Source: Ceratodon purpureus
Lineage: Eukaryota > Streptophyta > Bryopsida > Pseudoditrichales > Ditrichaceae
Assembly: GCA_014871385.1 (NCBI GenBank)
Contig: CM026429.1
Span: 9,419,075 to 9,483,074 of the forward strand
Reading direction: 5' to 3'
DNA: 64,000 nt
The position numbers and the translations under genes are program-made. Below are positions 1 to 11,225 of the stretch, piece by piece (the stretch's first letter is position 1; each line of letters starts with the position of its first letter). The notes beneath the pieces were generated by a model. That model was not told the DNA's origin and searched no databases. It worked only from the letters and a program-made list of their open reading frames with translations.

Positions 1-2558
1 TGAGTGGGCAGCCCGATTTTTCGAGGAGCTGGATTATATCAATGAAGGTGAAAATGCAACTAGATTTGCTGAACAGATGCGTGTTGACCTTCCTCAGGTT
101 GGAAATTCTTCTCATCTCTGAGCACCTTTCAATGTTGTCGATGGCTTTCTATTTGTGACATTTTATCTTTTTGCACAATTCCACTTATGTCTTCTCTCCC
201 ATGGTGCTCTTTGTGGCCAGGTGGTTGTACCAAAAACTTTCACGAAATATACTTCTCGGCGGGTCTTGACTACTAGCTGGATAGAAGGAGAGAAACTCTC
301 TCAAAGTACTGCAAGCGATGTAGGTGACCTAGTAAACATTGGGGTCATTTGTTACTTGAAACAGGTGGGTTCATGTCTTTCTCCTCCTGTTTTTGATTAT
401 GAAGCTGATGACTTGTTGCATGTTGCTGAGTCATTCTTTCATGCCTATTGATGGCAATTATAGGTTCTGTGCTGACTTTTTTCTAATATATTTTGTCGTG
501 TGTCCTGGCAGCTACTGGACACCGGACTCTTTCACGCGGACCCACATCCTGGCAACCTTATCCGCACTCCGGAGGGAAAATTAGCCATTCTAGATTTTGG
601 TAAACTACCTCCTCTATTCTGCTGGATGTTAGTTTTGGACCTTCGGTGGTTTTGTGCCTCTAAAGTAGACCTTGTTGCATAATCTTACCCCCACTTCTAT
701 TGCTTCTTGTCTGCGTTACAGGTCTTATGACTCAAATAACTGACAACCAGAAGTATGGAATGATCGAAGCTATATCCCACTTGATTCACAGAGATTATGA
801 AGCCATCGTGGAGGACTTTGTTATGCTAGATTTCATTCCCCAAGGCGTTAACCTGGCCCCAATCATGCCAGTTCTTGCGAAGGTGTTTGATCAAGCCCTA
901 GAAGGTGGCGGTGCCAAAAATATCAACTTCCAAGACCTTGCCGCGGACTTGGCCCAAATTACCTTTGATTATCCTTTCCGAATTCCACCATACTTCGCTC
1001 TTATTATCCGTGCAATTGGTGTACTCGAAGGAATCGCTTTAGTTGGCAACTCAGATTTCGCTATTGTTGATGAGGCTTATCCATATATTGCTCAAGTAAG
1101 TCAAATTTACTTCTACTTGGGTAGTTTTAATGGTTTAAAGCAGATGATGCAGAGTAAGGGAGGAAGAGTAGTTTCATTCTGCGACATTTATTCTGCTTAA
1201 AATATCGCCCTTTGCGATGCATCTATTTGGAAGTATTAAATGAGATACTGAAAATGAATTTTTGTGCAGAGGCTATTGACTGACCCTTCTCCTAGACTGA
1301 GAGAGGCACTACGTTATACCATCTATGGGCGAAATTCAAATTTTGATGCAGAGAGGTTCATTGATGTGATGGAAGCATTTGAGACGTTTACGGTAGCAGC
1401 CAAGAGTGGTGGAGGCGAGGAAATGCAAGGGAGTCGTGCGTTCTCTGGTGCGGTTGCTGGTAAATCTCCTGCTGCAGGTGGTACCCTAGCCCAGCAACAG
1501 CAAGGGGGTGTGCAGACTCGAGCTGCCTTGAGCTTTTTGATTTCAGATCAGGGCGAGTTCTTCCGAGAATTTATTTTGGACGAGGTATTTACAAAATCCC
1601 AGCCTTCACTATTTATGAGTTTCGTGTGTATCTTTGTCACCATTGGGTACTACTGGTATTATACGTGTTCTATCTTGTCAGGGAACTGCTTCAATAGCAG
1701 ATTAGAGCCATTTGGCTTGCCACTGAAGTTTGCTGGTTTCTTGTATTTTTGCTCAAAGCTGTCAGTCACACTGGACACCTTCCGGAATCAGTTTAGTCAA
1801 AAAACTTGGTGATGGACTTTAAGACCACTTACAGTTACTCATGATTTGGGTTGTGATGTTTGTGATTGTAGATTGTAAAAGGAATTGACGCAGTGACTCG
1901 AGAGGAGTTGGCCAAGGTGGTGATGTCACTTGGTCTCCAGAGATTCGATCCTATAATAAGTTCCTTTACTCTGCCTGGTTTTCGGAGACAAGTGTCACTT
2001 GTACCTACTGTCACAAGCGATGATCAGATAGTACTCAACAACGTGCGACGGATAGTGGCGTTTCTTACATCAGGCTCTCCAGCATCACAGTCACTCTCAG
2101 CACAGGTACGTGGCTGGGCCGCTGTCTAACATATGGTGAAGTTATTCTTCAGAACGTTTCAGGCAAACTTCTAATGGGAGGGACTTGGTTTCTCTAATAA
2201 CAGCACTGAAGGGTGCAACTTGCATTGATCGAAGTTTACTACTTACATCTCTTAGGAACTTCTAATTCAGGTTGTGTCGTTTATATCAGTTTGATCCATG
2301 AGTGGAAAAAATTATTTGCCTAGTTCGAGTGCAAGTTGTTGATGCACAGGGTTGCCATCTTCCGACACCAGAGCAAGGTGCTGATAATTTATGTGTTCCT
2401 GCAATGTGGGTATGTAGAGAGGAGAATTCAATATCTCAGAAGTGGTGAGAGACTTGATGCCAGTTCTTCCCGATGTTGCAAGAAATATTCTACCTGAACT
2501 CCTCAACCGACTTTCATCTCGAGTTGCAGCCCGCACTCTACGTGAAATCTTCCTGTAG
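1..2558 (+). CDS. ABC1-family atypical kinase, chloroplast ABC1K1/ABC1K3 type (5' end missing)
   Basis: The 3' part of a gene that begins left of the window. Exons I can place: 1-97, 221-364, 512-599, 722-1095, 1270-1584, 1872-2105 and 2418-2558 (stop TAG at 2556-2558), joining in frame to about 463 residues. The first exon carries the [11 protein letters not shown] segment typical of ABC1 kinases. The 512-599 exon holds the catalytic-loop motif HADPHPGN and the metal-binding L-D-F-G. These identify an ABC1/ADCK/UbiB-type kinase. The long C-terminal part after the kinase domain resembles plastoglobule ABC1K1/ABC1K3 proteins, which affect prenylquinone and tocopherol metabolism; that subgroup is from family knowledge. 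The donor after exon 1 (cag/gttgg) is weak, and the last acceptor (tatgtag/aga) was chosen because it restores the frame into the conserved end ...[15 protein letters not shown]. No transit peptide is visible because the 5' end is absent. Confidence 0.93.
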
Positions 2559-3877
2559 TTAGGTCCCTGTGAAACTTTTCGAGGATATTATCCATGTTCG
2601 ATTATCTTTCGCTAGATCTTGACCCCAGACTACTACAATTTTACTGTCGATACCTTTGTACTAGATAGTCCCTTGCGGTTCATCAACATGAACAACCACA
2701 CTTCATCAACCATTTGTATATCATTAAATTAGCGAGAAGCCATAGGAGCACGCCAGACACTAGAGTTCGAAGTGCTGCTGGGTATTTCCAGAACTGTATT
2801 TTTATCGCTATTTGTCCAGCATACATCTTTGCTGTGACCAGCATGTGAAAAGATTCAACTCTGTATTCTGTTTCTTAGACAAAAAAAATTTGTTTCGTCA
2901 ACAAAATTGACTTGGTGGACCACAGACACTGAGTCTACTTGTAGTCTCCAATCTGACCACCATCATTCATTGAAATCCATTTTTGCCACTGTTGTGGAAA
3001 CCTTTGAACTGACGAACATTTCCCAGTGCACACTCTGAAACCTATTCCTGAACAGATGTTTTCTTCAAAGTAAATGGCACCAGACGAGAGAGAACGGATA
3101 CAGGTATCTATACACACTGGCAACGCAGTAAATTATCATGGCTGTATGCACTTAAAAGATCAAGAAATGTATCAACTTCATACACAGATTATGTTGCCAT
3201 TAGGTTTCCTTCCCTACAGAGCCACCAACAACATTGCATTTGTCTCAATTTTCGATTGCAAGCTGAATACGGTACCACAATCCCAACCCCCAACCCTGGA
3301 AGACAACTTCACAATAGTCTGAATTACTCACATAACAAATGCCATACAACACTAACAATCACACATCACCCCTGATCTCTGTAGCAGCTACACATCTCAA
3401 TCAGCTAACCATTTGCTGCAAGCACACAGTACACACACAAATCTTCCTGAGAGAGTTCAGTATCATGGCAGCAAAAGAGAACTCCACCCAAATGAATCTG
3501 AAACTTCATCGCTCTCCAGAGTAACCCTAACCTTGGGATGGGACGAAGAGTCCAATCATTCATGGAGCTTCACCTTCATAGCTCCATTGTTTTCGGACCA
3601 CATTCAGTCATGTGATGAGACAGGAAGCTTGGGAGATCATTCTCATGGCTACTGAGAGTGAGAGATGAGGAGGAACATAACAGATTGATCATTAGGGTTT
3701 TTTGTTTTGTCGGAGAGAGGGTTAAGTCATTTTAGGGTATGTTTTGTGTGAAGTGGATGTGAGGGATGTGGGTTGGTGATGTCGATGTGTGTGAGTGTTG
3801 ATTGTGCGGAGGATATTACGATTGGGGGAGGAGACAGGGCACGGGAGTGACGGAGGTACAGGGGGATTGGAGGCGCG
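2559..3877. other. Intergenic: ABC1K 3' flank and NAA30 5' flank
   Basis: No coding exon recognised. The stretch should hold the ABC1K 3' UTR and the promoter and leader of the acetyltransferase gene. No TATA box stands out. The last 220 bases before the next ATG are G/A-rich. Confidence 0.5.
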
Positions 3878-6334
3878 ATGGCGGAGGCAGAGAGAAGGGG
3901 AGAGACAGATGGGGTGAAGGCGGAGGAGGTGGAGGCGAAGAAGAGCTTGAGCAGCGACCGCATTCACTATGTCTCGTACAAAGACGAGACGCAGCTTCCG
4001 GACATCATGGCGTTGATTGACCAGGAGTTGTCGGAGCCTTACTCGATCTTCACGTATCGCTACTTCATCACCCTGTGGCCTGACCTCTGCTTCATGGTGA
4101 ACTACCTGCGCACTCTCACACTTACTGGCTACTTTCGATGAATTCATTGGGGTCTTTGTTCATGTTGATGAATTCGTAGGCAATTGGGCAATGCCCATGA
4201 TCCTGTTTTCGGACGATTCCCAAGTGTTGGCACCAAACCCTAATCTCTAGGCTTCAGAATTGAGTTCGTGGAATTGGGGAAGATGATGATCATTGGTAGA
4301 CTATCGCTGTGGCTTGTCTATTTGGGCTTGGTGTTTGCTCTGGCACGGAAGTCCTCAATGGATTGTCAATGGGGTTACTCCGAATTTTGAAGTCTGGGTG
4401 CAAAGATTTTTTGAAGCATATTCTGCAAACCATTGGGAAAATTATCTGTTTCAGTTTTGTTGGTCGATGGAGCTTCGAGGTCAGATTGTTGATATTAGAA
4501 ACTAGAGCCTTCTGTGAATTATAGTTTTAGGTCGCAGGATTGTATCCTAATGACGGTGATTGCATCGTTTACGGTATGAATCTATTTTGTGGTGAAAGCC
4601 CTAACTCACCTTGCTTTCAGGGGTTGTGTATCTACTGTAATTCTCACATGATCATTTCGTGTTACTGAGGATGGAAGAACAGGTTTGCTTGTTTGTATGG
4701 CAGGCTAGTACTCTGTGTGTTTGAAATGAACCAAGAGGATTTCAGGTGCATGTTGATGCATTCCATCCTTCTCTTCAATCTAATAAATCACATATTGTGA
4801 GTAGGTATTACGTGTGGTTGGTTAGCTGGCTTGCTTGGCGTGAAAATAGTCATGTACTTGGTCTCCTTTCTCAAATTGCAACTTGCGGTTTGCAGATGCT
4901 GTTTTGTCAGTTTACATGGATCTCATAGGTTGTCAGGACTGAGTACTGATAAAGTTTTTGGCACCAAGGTTGATGTTTCTGGTCTGACATTATTTGTTCT
5001 AAACTGATGAAATCTGCCGAAGAATTATTATTGCTTCAGATGGGTAACGTGAAGACTCTTTGGTTGACATGCTTAATGTGCCATCACAAAGTTACCTAAT
5101 GTATCCGAACATCCTTCTGAACAGCTGGTGTATATGCTCATCTGAATCATGTTATTTGCAGGCTTTTCATGAAGGTAAGTGCATCGGCACAATCGTTTGC
5201 AAGATGGGGCAACATCGAAACACATTCCGTGGTTATATTGCCATGCTTGTTGTTGTAAAACAACACCGAGGAAGGGGCATTGGTAAGTATATCAACATTT
5301 AATTCAATAGCTATTGTTAGTCTATTGGAGTTCTGCGCTTCCTTTAGTATATTTGAGGCTCTGACGCTAGATTTGTTCAGCTTTCCTCTGAGTGATATTT
5401 GACTTCAGGATTGCAATGTTGAGTTTTCTTTGGTGCGATCCAAGTATTTTGGAAAGATTTGCTCATCGTTCTTCTATTCATGGATGTCCTTTCTCATCCG
5501 ATTGGGTGGATTCTGCAGCCACAGAACTGGTGACTCGCTGTATTCAAGTCATGCATGATGCCGGATGTGATGAGGTATTAAAAATTATCCTTCAAGTCCC
5601 CGTCTTGGTTACTAGGTTTGACCCTACATCATGTGTCTGATTCCTAGTAGGAGTGAGAATGGAATGTAAGCTAAATTATTCAAGAGTTACAACAAGTATC
5701 AAAGTATGCATCGCTTTCTTTGGCCTTAACCAAGAAACCCGATCTCAAACTGGGGATGAAACGTGTTTGACAACTAAGTTTGACAAACGTGTCGACAAAC
5801 TTGTTTGACAACTTATTTTGATGCTCCAAGGAGCCTGCTGTCCTCGTTTCTTTTCTCTTTTTTCCTTACTTCTTGTCTCAAGTTTTAGAACTTATCCAAA
5901 CTGGGAGTACCCATTTTATCCTGTCATTCACGATCTGTCTTAACAAGATAATGTGCACATTCTGCAAGATAGCGTGTTCTTGTTCACGATGTTGTGATTC
6001 TTAATGCTATATTTTGGGTGGGGATTTCTCACAGGTGACCATGGAAGCCGAGGTGACGAACTTGGGTGCTCTAGCACTGTATGGTAACCTTGGTTTTATC
6101 CGTGCCAAGCGGCTCCACAGATACTATCTGAATGGAGTCGATGCTTATCGCTTGAAGTTGCTATTTCCACGGCCGTACGATGCAAATAGCATGTTCCTAG
6201 AAGGAGGGGGTTACAACATGGATCAATACCAAGTGCATGACTGCTCACAACATGACCACCACCACGACCACAAGCATCACGACGATCATGATCATCACGA
6301 TCACCAACATTGCGGTGGTCACCACAACCATTGA
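3878..6334 (+). CDS. NAA30: NAA30 (MAK3), catalytic subunit of NatC N-terminal acetyltransferase, with His-rich tail
   Basis: Four exons: 3878-4096, 5162-5282, 5519-5574 and 6035-6334, all GT-AG, giving 231 residues. NAA30 transfers acetyl groups from acetyl-CoA to the N-terminal Met of proteins starting with Met followed by a hydrophobic residue, acting with NAA35 and NAA38 at the ribosome. The GNAT fold is clear: ELSEPYSIFTYRYF near residues 50-63, the acetyl-CoA loop QHRGRGIA at 107-114, then EAEVTNLGALALYGNLGF and the conserved RYYLNGVDAYRLKLLFP stretch. The start ATG at 3878 gives a charged N-terminus of about 27 residues before the conserved core. The odd part is the C-terminus: residues 200-231 are 16 His and 7 Asp in 32 positions, absent from the usual plant protein of about 190 residues as I know it. 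Intron 1 is 1,065 bp. Confidence 0.95.
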
Positions 6335-8032
6335 AACATTTCTCTCTTCTAGCGTGTTGCTATGGAGGCATCTGAGTAGTTTTAAGGAATTAGTCAGGGC
6401 TGCATATTGCAGAGAAAATGCCTTACTAACACCAACGATATTGGAATGGAAATGTGTAGGCGATATCAGCGGTTCAATGGAAACATGCTCTTCATACCAT
6501 ACATGAGGTTTATAATGTATGAATGAAGGCAGCCATTGGACATGCTGACTTGCTCATGGCTTGGGCAGTGAGAAGCTTTGCTTCTATTGATTGTTTTATA
6601 TGTCCACTGGCTTGCTTGTTCAGAGTTCTTACAAAGCCATCTTCGGTGCTACCATGGAGAGCCTGACTCATTATTTATTTAATTTTTTTAAGGTCAGGGA
6701 GTTTTACATGACCTCTAAGGATATCAATACCTAGTGTTCATGAGTTGTTTAACCTGTTGTGTTCATTTACTAGGGTAGTATGCATTTAAACCCATCCACA
6801 GCATCTTTCTAGTTGTATTCTTCATGCTGTGCTGGGTCTTGTGGTCTTAGGTAGTATTGAAATGGTCTCTACACCAATTCATGAAAAGAAGGAAAGCCGA
6901 AAGTGGGCAGGAAACAAGATACCGAGATATAAAGGGCCCTACACTGGCTCCCTAACAACTCAGTGGTGTAATATAAAACAATAATTCTCCACTGCAAAGT
7001 AGGATGCATAGAAGTAGCAATTTTTTTACCAGTAGTGATGTAATAAAGCCCTACCAAAACCCATATACCCTGTCATGTTATTCATGAGCCAGAAATCGAT
7101 GAGCAAAATTTGAGTGCAACATTTGAGAAACAGTGATAAGTTGCAACTTATAAACACTATCCATTGAAGCCATTCCAAACATCTGTTCCTTGCAAAGCAT
7201 CTGTCATGGACCTTTCACTAACTAAACTCAAGGTATTTTGATAAAACCTGAGAATGCCATAGTATTGTTTCAATGTTGAATCAAATTTTTGAAGTATTCC
7301 GCATTATAATGCTGAGCAACTCAGTCATACTGATGTATCTTTTTATAAGGTATGATCATGTACACTATTCCCAAGTTTTGTGAAGCACAGACCTGGTCTT
7401 TGAGTAGATTGATCATGCCATGAATGAGCCAATTGATTCACCTTCAGTAAAGCCAACTCCCCCCTATTCAGTGCATTTGGCCTGGAAGTTAGAACCCAAT
7501 GGAGTCATGGCCCATGGTTGGAACCAATATTGGGTATTGTGTTCTCGCATAACAGAGAAAGATAGAGACTATGCATCAACTTGACAATTTCAGCTACCAT
7601 TTTCCTATCGACAACCAGTTTCACACTACAAAATGAAAGATTGATTTCAAACTTGAACCTAATTGTTAGAGATTAATAAGAACCCACTAGCAAAGGATTT
7701 TACTTCATGAATCAAAATTGAAGTTATTGTTGGTAGATGATAGTGTTGGGTTGAAGGAGGTCCGCATTCTATGCTACGACTTTTGATGAGCAACACCTTG
7801 AGCACTGTTGACAATGTTAGTGGAGGCTGAGTTTAGTGTTGTTGATAAGGTTTTGATGGGGTTAATGAGCATGGGAAGTTTCTTTGAGATTTTGGATTGT
7901 TTTGTTTACATTATGTCTTGCTGTAATTTCGTATGTGTGTTGAAGTACAACATTGGTTGAAAAAAAACTATAGTACCGTATTGTTAAAGAGGTGGATGCA
8001 ACATTAGCATGCGATCGAACGGTGGAAGTGAA
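6335..8032. other. Intergenic, AT-rich, nothing recognised
   Basis: Begins with the NAA30 3' UTR. Short open frames are present but have no recognisable domain, splice context or codon bias. Confidence 0.5.
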
Positions 8033-8163
8033 CACTAGTGGAAAAGGTGACGCTCTCCATGGAGATGTCCATGCAAATGGTGCCCAATTCCACCCATGCA
8101 CAGTGGAATTGGGCATGATTTTCCTGGACATCTCCGTGGAAAGCGTCATGCTTTCTATTAGTA
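8033..8163. mobile_element. Foldback MITE with CACTA-like ends (or miRNA-like hairpin)
   Basis: Two 59-base arms, 8035-8093 and 8103-8161, are reverse complements at about 48 of 59 positions, around a 9-base loop. The left end begins cactagtgg. The right end, read in reverse, begins tactaatag. The trinucleotide gaa lies directly outside both ends (8030-8032 and 8164-8166), as expected for the 3-bp target duplication of CACTA-type elements. It is too short to encode anything. The strong hairpin could also produce small RNA; I cannot separate the two readings here. Confidence 0.6.
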
Positions 8164-9711
8164 GAAGCGCTTGGAGGGTAGAAAGAGGGAGAAGGAGAGG
8201 TGGTGGAACATTTAGGGAGGAAGTTAGAGGGAGATGGATGGAACCATTGAGAGAGACTATCGTATGATCATATATCAAAGGAGCAATTTAAGCTTCTTTG
8301 ATGAAATTTCTTTGAATGGTAAAAGCTTACAACTTCTTGCACTTCCTTTCAACCTTTATTGCGTCAACACCTTAGTATTTAAGTCTTCATTCAAAATGAT
8401 AATGTGCAAGAGTTGTCTTAACTTTGAAAGATGTTGAATTTATTGAACACACTATAATTGTTATATTTGAATGCAAATCATTTCTGGATGTCTTCATAAA
8501 CAACATGTTGTTCTACATTGTATATATTGTACCTCAAGTATATTCTACATCATGTACTATAGCTGTCTTATACCATCTTGTACTATAACATTGACATTAA
8601 CCTTAAGGATTTTCAAGCTACTTCTATTTTTAGTCATAGTAGTTTGATTTATATCAATATGATTTGATTTAGTAAAGCGTCTTTAATTCCTCCCTCTTCA
8701 ATATAGTTCCTTCTAACTCAGTTTATAATTATTCTTCTTTTAAACCAACATGTTGTAACTTGAAGTTCATTTATCTTTAGACTTTTTTTTTTAATTGATT
8801 TTGTGTTTCATGATGTGACTTGTAGATGTGTATGTATTTTTTGCTTTGTTGCTTGTATAATGTAGAATTAATCTACTTCATCTAAGCTGCTCAGTATTGT
8901 TTGAATTGAATAGGATTAAATAAGCTTTAGGGATTAAGATTTAAATAATTATTATTAAAAGAAAAATATTTTATGAATTGTAAAAGATTGTATAGAATAC
9001 AATTACATCATGTTTTAGTTTGTTGTAAGAGCAACTACGTTTGTAATATAGAGTTTTAAGAGTGATGTTGTATGTGTTAAATTAAGGTTCCTAAGGTAGC
9101 CCAAGCCATGATTTAAGTTTGAAAACGTACATCCTTTTTACTCTACATACGTGGATAGAAATATGATAAATTACATGCACTACATATTGGTATTGAGATT
9201 CTAAACTTTATATTTTTATTTTTTATTTTTTATCATTAAACCAAATTATTTAGTTCATATTTCAATATCATGATTTTGATTTTGAAGATTTCTAATTGTG
9301 TCTCTAGCTTTAAAAGGAAATGCTGTGAAAACACATAGCCTCAAGGTTGTGCAGTTTTTGTTTCATGAGTGTCCAGTGTAAATGAAACAAAAAAACTTGA
9401 GGTCATCACTGTGGTGGATTTCAGACTTCAATTATCAACATTAATTTTTAAGGTCCTCATACTGTAATTCAATGGTTATCTCAAAATCTTCTTCATGAGA
9501 TGAATTTCTTCCAAACAATAGTTGAATGTATTTAGTCTTTGTTACTAGCTATTCTAATTCCACACTATATTGTCATTCATTTATTCGTATTAGAAAAGAA
9601 AGAAAAACTCTAATCTCTTTTACAAAGCCCAAGTAAGAAGTATTTAAGAAGTATTTGTTAGTCTAATACCTCTTGTCAATGTCCACAAAACATTTATGAA
9701 GAGAACTTGAC
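8164..9711. other. Intergenic, very AT-rich, nothing recognised
   Basis: Long runs of A/T with short homopolymers and no exon-like sequence on either strand. Confidence 0.5.
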
Positions 9712-11225
9712 TACCGTAGGTTCATAGCAGCTTGGGCACTCTTTTGCCCAATAATTAATTAAAGTGGAAAAAGTGGTTAGGTAGTTTGAAAAATAATATC
9801 TCAAAAGTTAGGCAATTCTAAAGTATAATTAAATATAAGTTAGGCATTCATCCACTTTTGTAATTAGTTATGGTTACTTTCGAAATAGATGACGGCTGCT
9901 TATACATTTGACTTTACCCTAATCACTTGCATTAATAACCTTAACCCCTAAAGGACAATCATCCACATTTGGGCTTTTTTGGAATTTGGGCATGTACCTA
10001 TGAATGCAATTTACATCGGGATTTTCTGAAATTTTTATTGAAGGTGGGCCGTTCGGAGATCTTCGTGTGGGTATTTTTATTTTTCAATTCCGACATCGGG
10101 ATCAAAAGTTATGAAGGTTCAAGTGTCAAACGCTGCTCGTTGGGTAGCTGCTGAAATTTTCTAAGCCACTGTGAATGCAGCAAAACCGCCCAAAACTGCC
10201 CAAAACTGCCCAAATTTGCCAAAATCTGCCAAAATCTGCCCAAAGACGAAACTTTGAAATTCCACCAAAAATTGAGATTTTGATATTTTTCAAAAATAAA
10301 AATTTCTATTTATAGAGAAGATAGTAGAGCATGTTTCCATTGTTCAGATTTTCAATCCAAAATGTTTTCATATGCTATTTTATTGTCAAAAAACGGCCTT
10401 TGTATGTGAATTTCAGCATACCCTATTACCCTCTAGCGGAAAATGATTCTTTTGGAAACCTTCCACAACTTTTTTGAGTATGGTATTTTTTGGACATGTA
10501 CCTAACTCACTTAGGAACAATAATATGGCGAGACTCATTCCTCATCTACTCTAAAAAATGATTTTTGGGCCTTCAAACTCTGTTGTCCCTTTTTTTTGCA
10601 AGGAATAAAAACTTGTTTTTCTACTTTGAACGTTATGATTTTGGAATTGGTGAGCAATGAGTGTGTGAGATTTTGTTGACATGTAGATATAAAAGTTAGC
10701 TACGAGATCTTACGGTTAGATGTACTAAAAAAGACCCCAAGTTTGCAAAATCCACCTTGCTTTGAAGAGGGACTATTTTGAGGCAGTTTTGATGAAAATA
10801 CCCTAGAACTTTAGGGGTTAAGCAAACTTATTGTAGTGTATGGTGTAGTTTTATCGTGTATCAATGGTTTTTGTATGTAGGGAAGTGATTGTGTGAGTTA
10901 AAGTCATTTGTGATATTGTAGAAAAGGAATGTGAAAATGGCGGGCCAGAGGATAAGTGTCACAGCTGAACTTCACAGGTGTAAGCTTCACAGCAAGCATA
11001 AGTATCAGCTGAACTTGTGGAGTTCATGACGTGTTAAAGTCACTGTAAAATATATTTGGCACTATTTTGTTGGATTTTCTCTCATGCCACTTGAATTTAT
11101 GTAAGTTTGGGCAGTTTTGTAATTTCATTATTCATTTTTGGGCAATTATAGTCATGAATTTCTAGAAAATTTGGGCAGTCTTGTAAATAATTATTTTCTG
11201 CCCAAGCTGCTATGAACCTACGGTA
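9712..11225. mobile_element. Non-autonomous DNA transposon with 27-bp perfect terminal inverted repeats, TA-flanked
   Basis: Positions 9712-9738 (taccgtaggttcatagcagc...) are the exact reverse complement of 11199-11225. The outermost dinucleotide on each side is TA, so this may be a TA target duplication (Tc1/mariner-like) with 25-bp ends. The subterminal regions hold several copies of the motif ttgggca/tgcccaa. No transposase is encoded. A second element (9941-10821) sits inside it, so a good part of its length is the nested insertion. Confidence 0.75.
9941..10821. mobile_element. TTAA-flanked MITE, piggyBac-like ends (nested copy)
   Basis: The left end is ttaacccctaaag at 9941-9953 and the right end is ctttaggggttaa at 10809-10821, exact reverse complements. 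The TTAA plus CCC ends are the hallmark of piggyBac-type target duplication and termini. The interior carries a motif at 10703-10722 (gagatcttacggttagatgt) that recurs in opposite orientation in the 31251-32176 copy. The interior also has a short run of near-repeats of ctgcccaaaa near 10190-10245. Non-coding. Confidence 0.65.
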
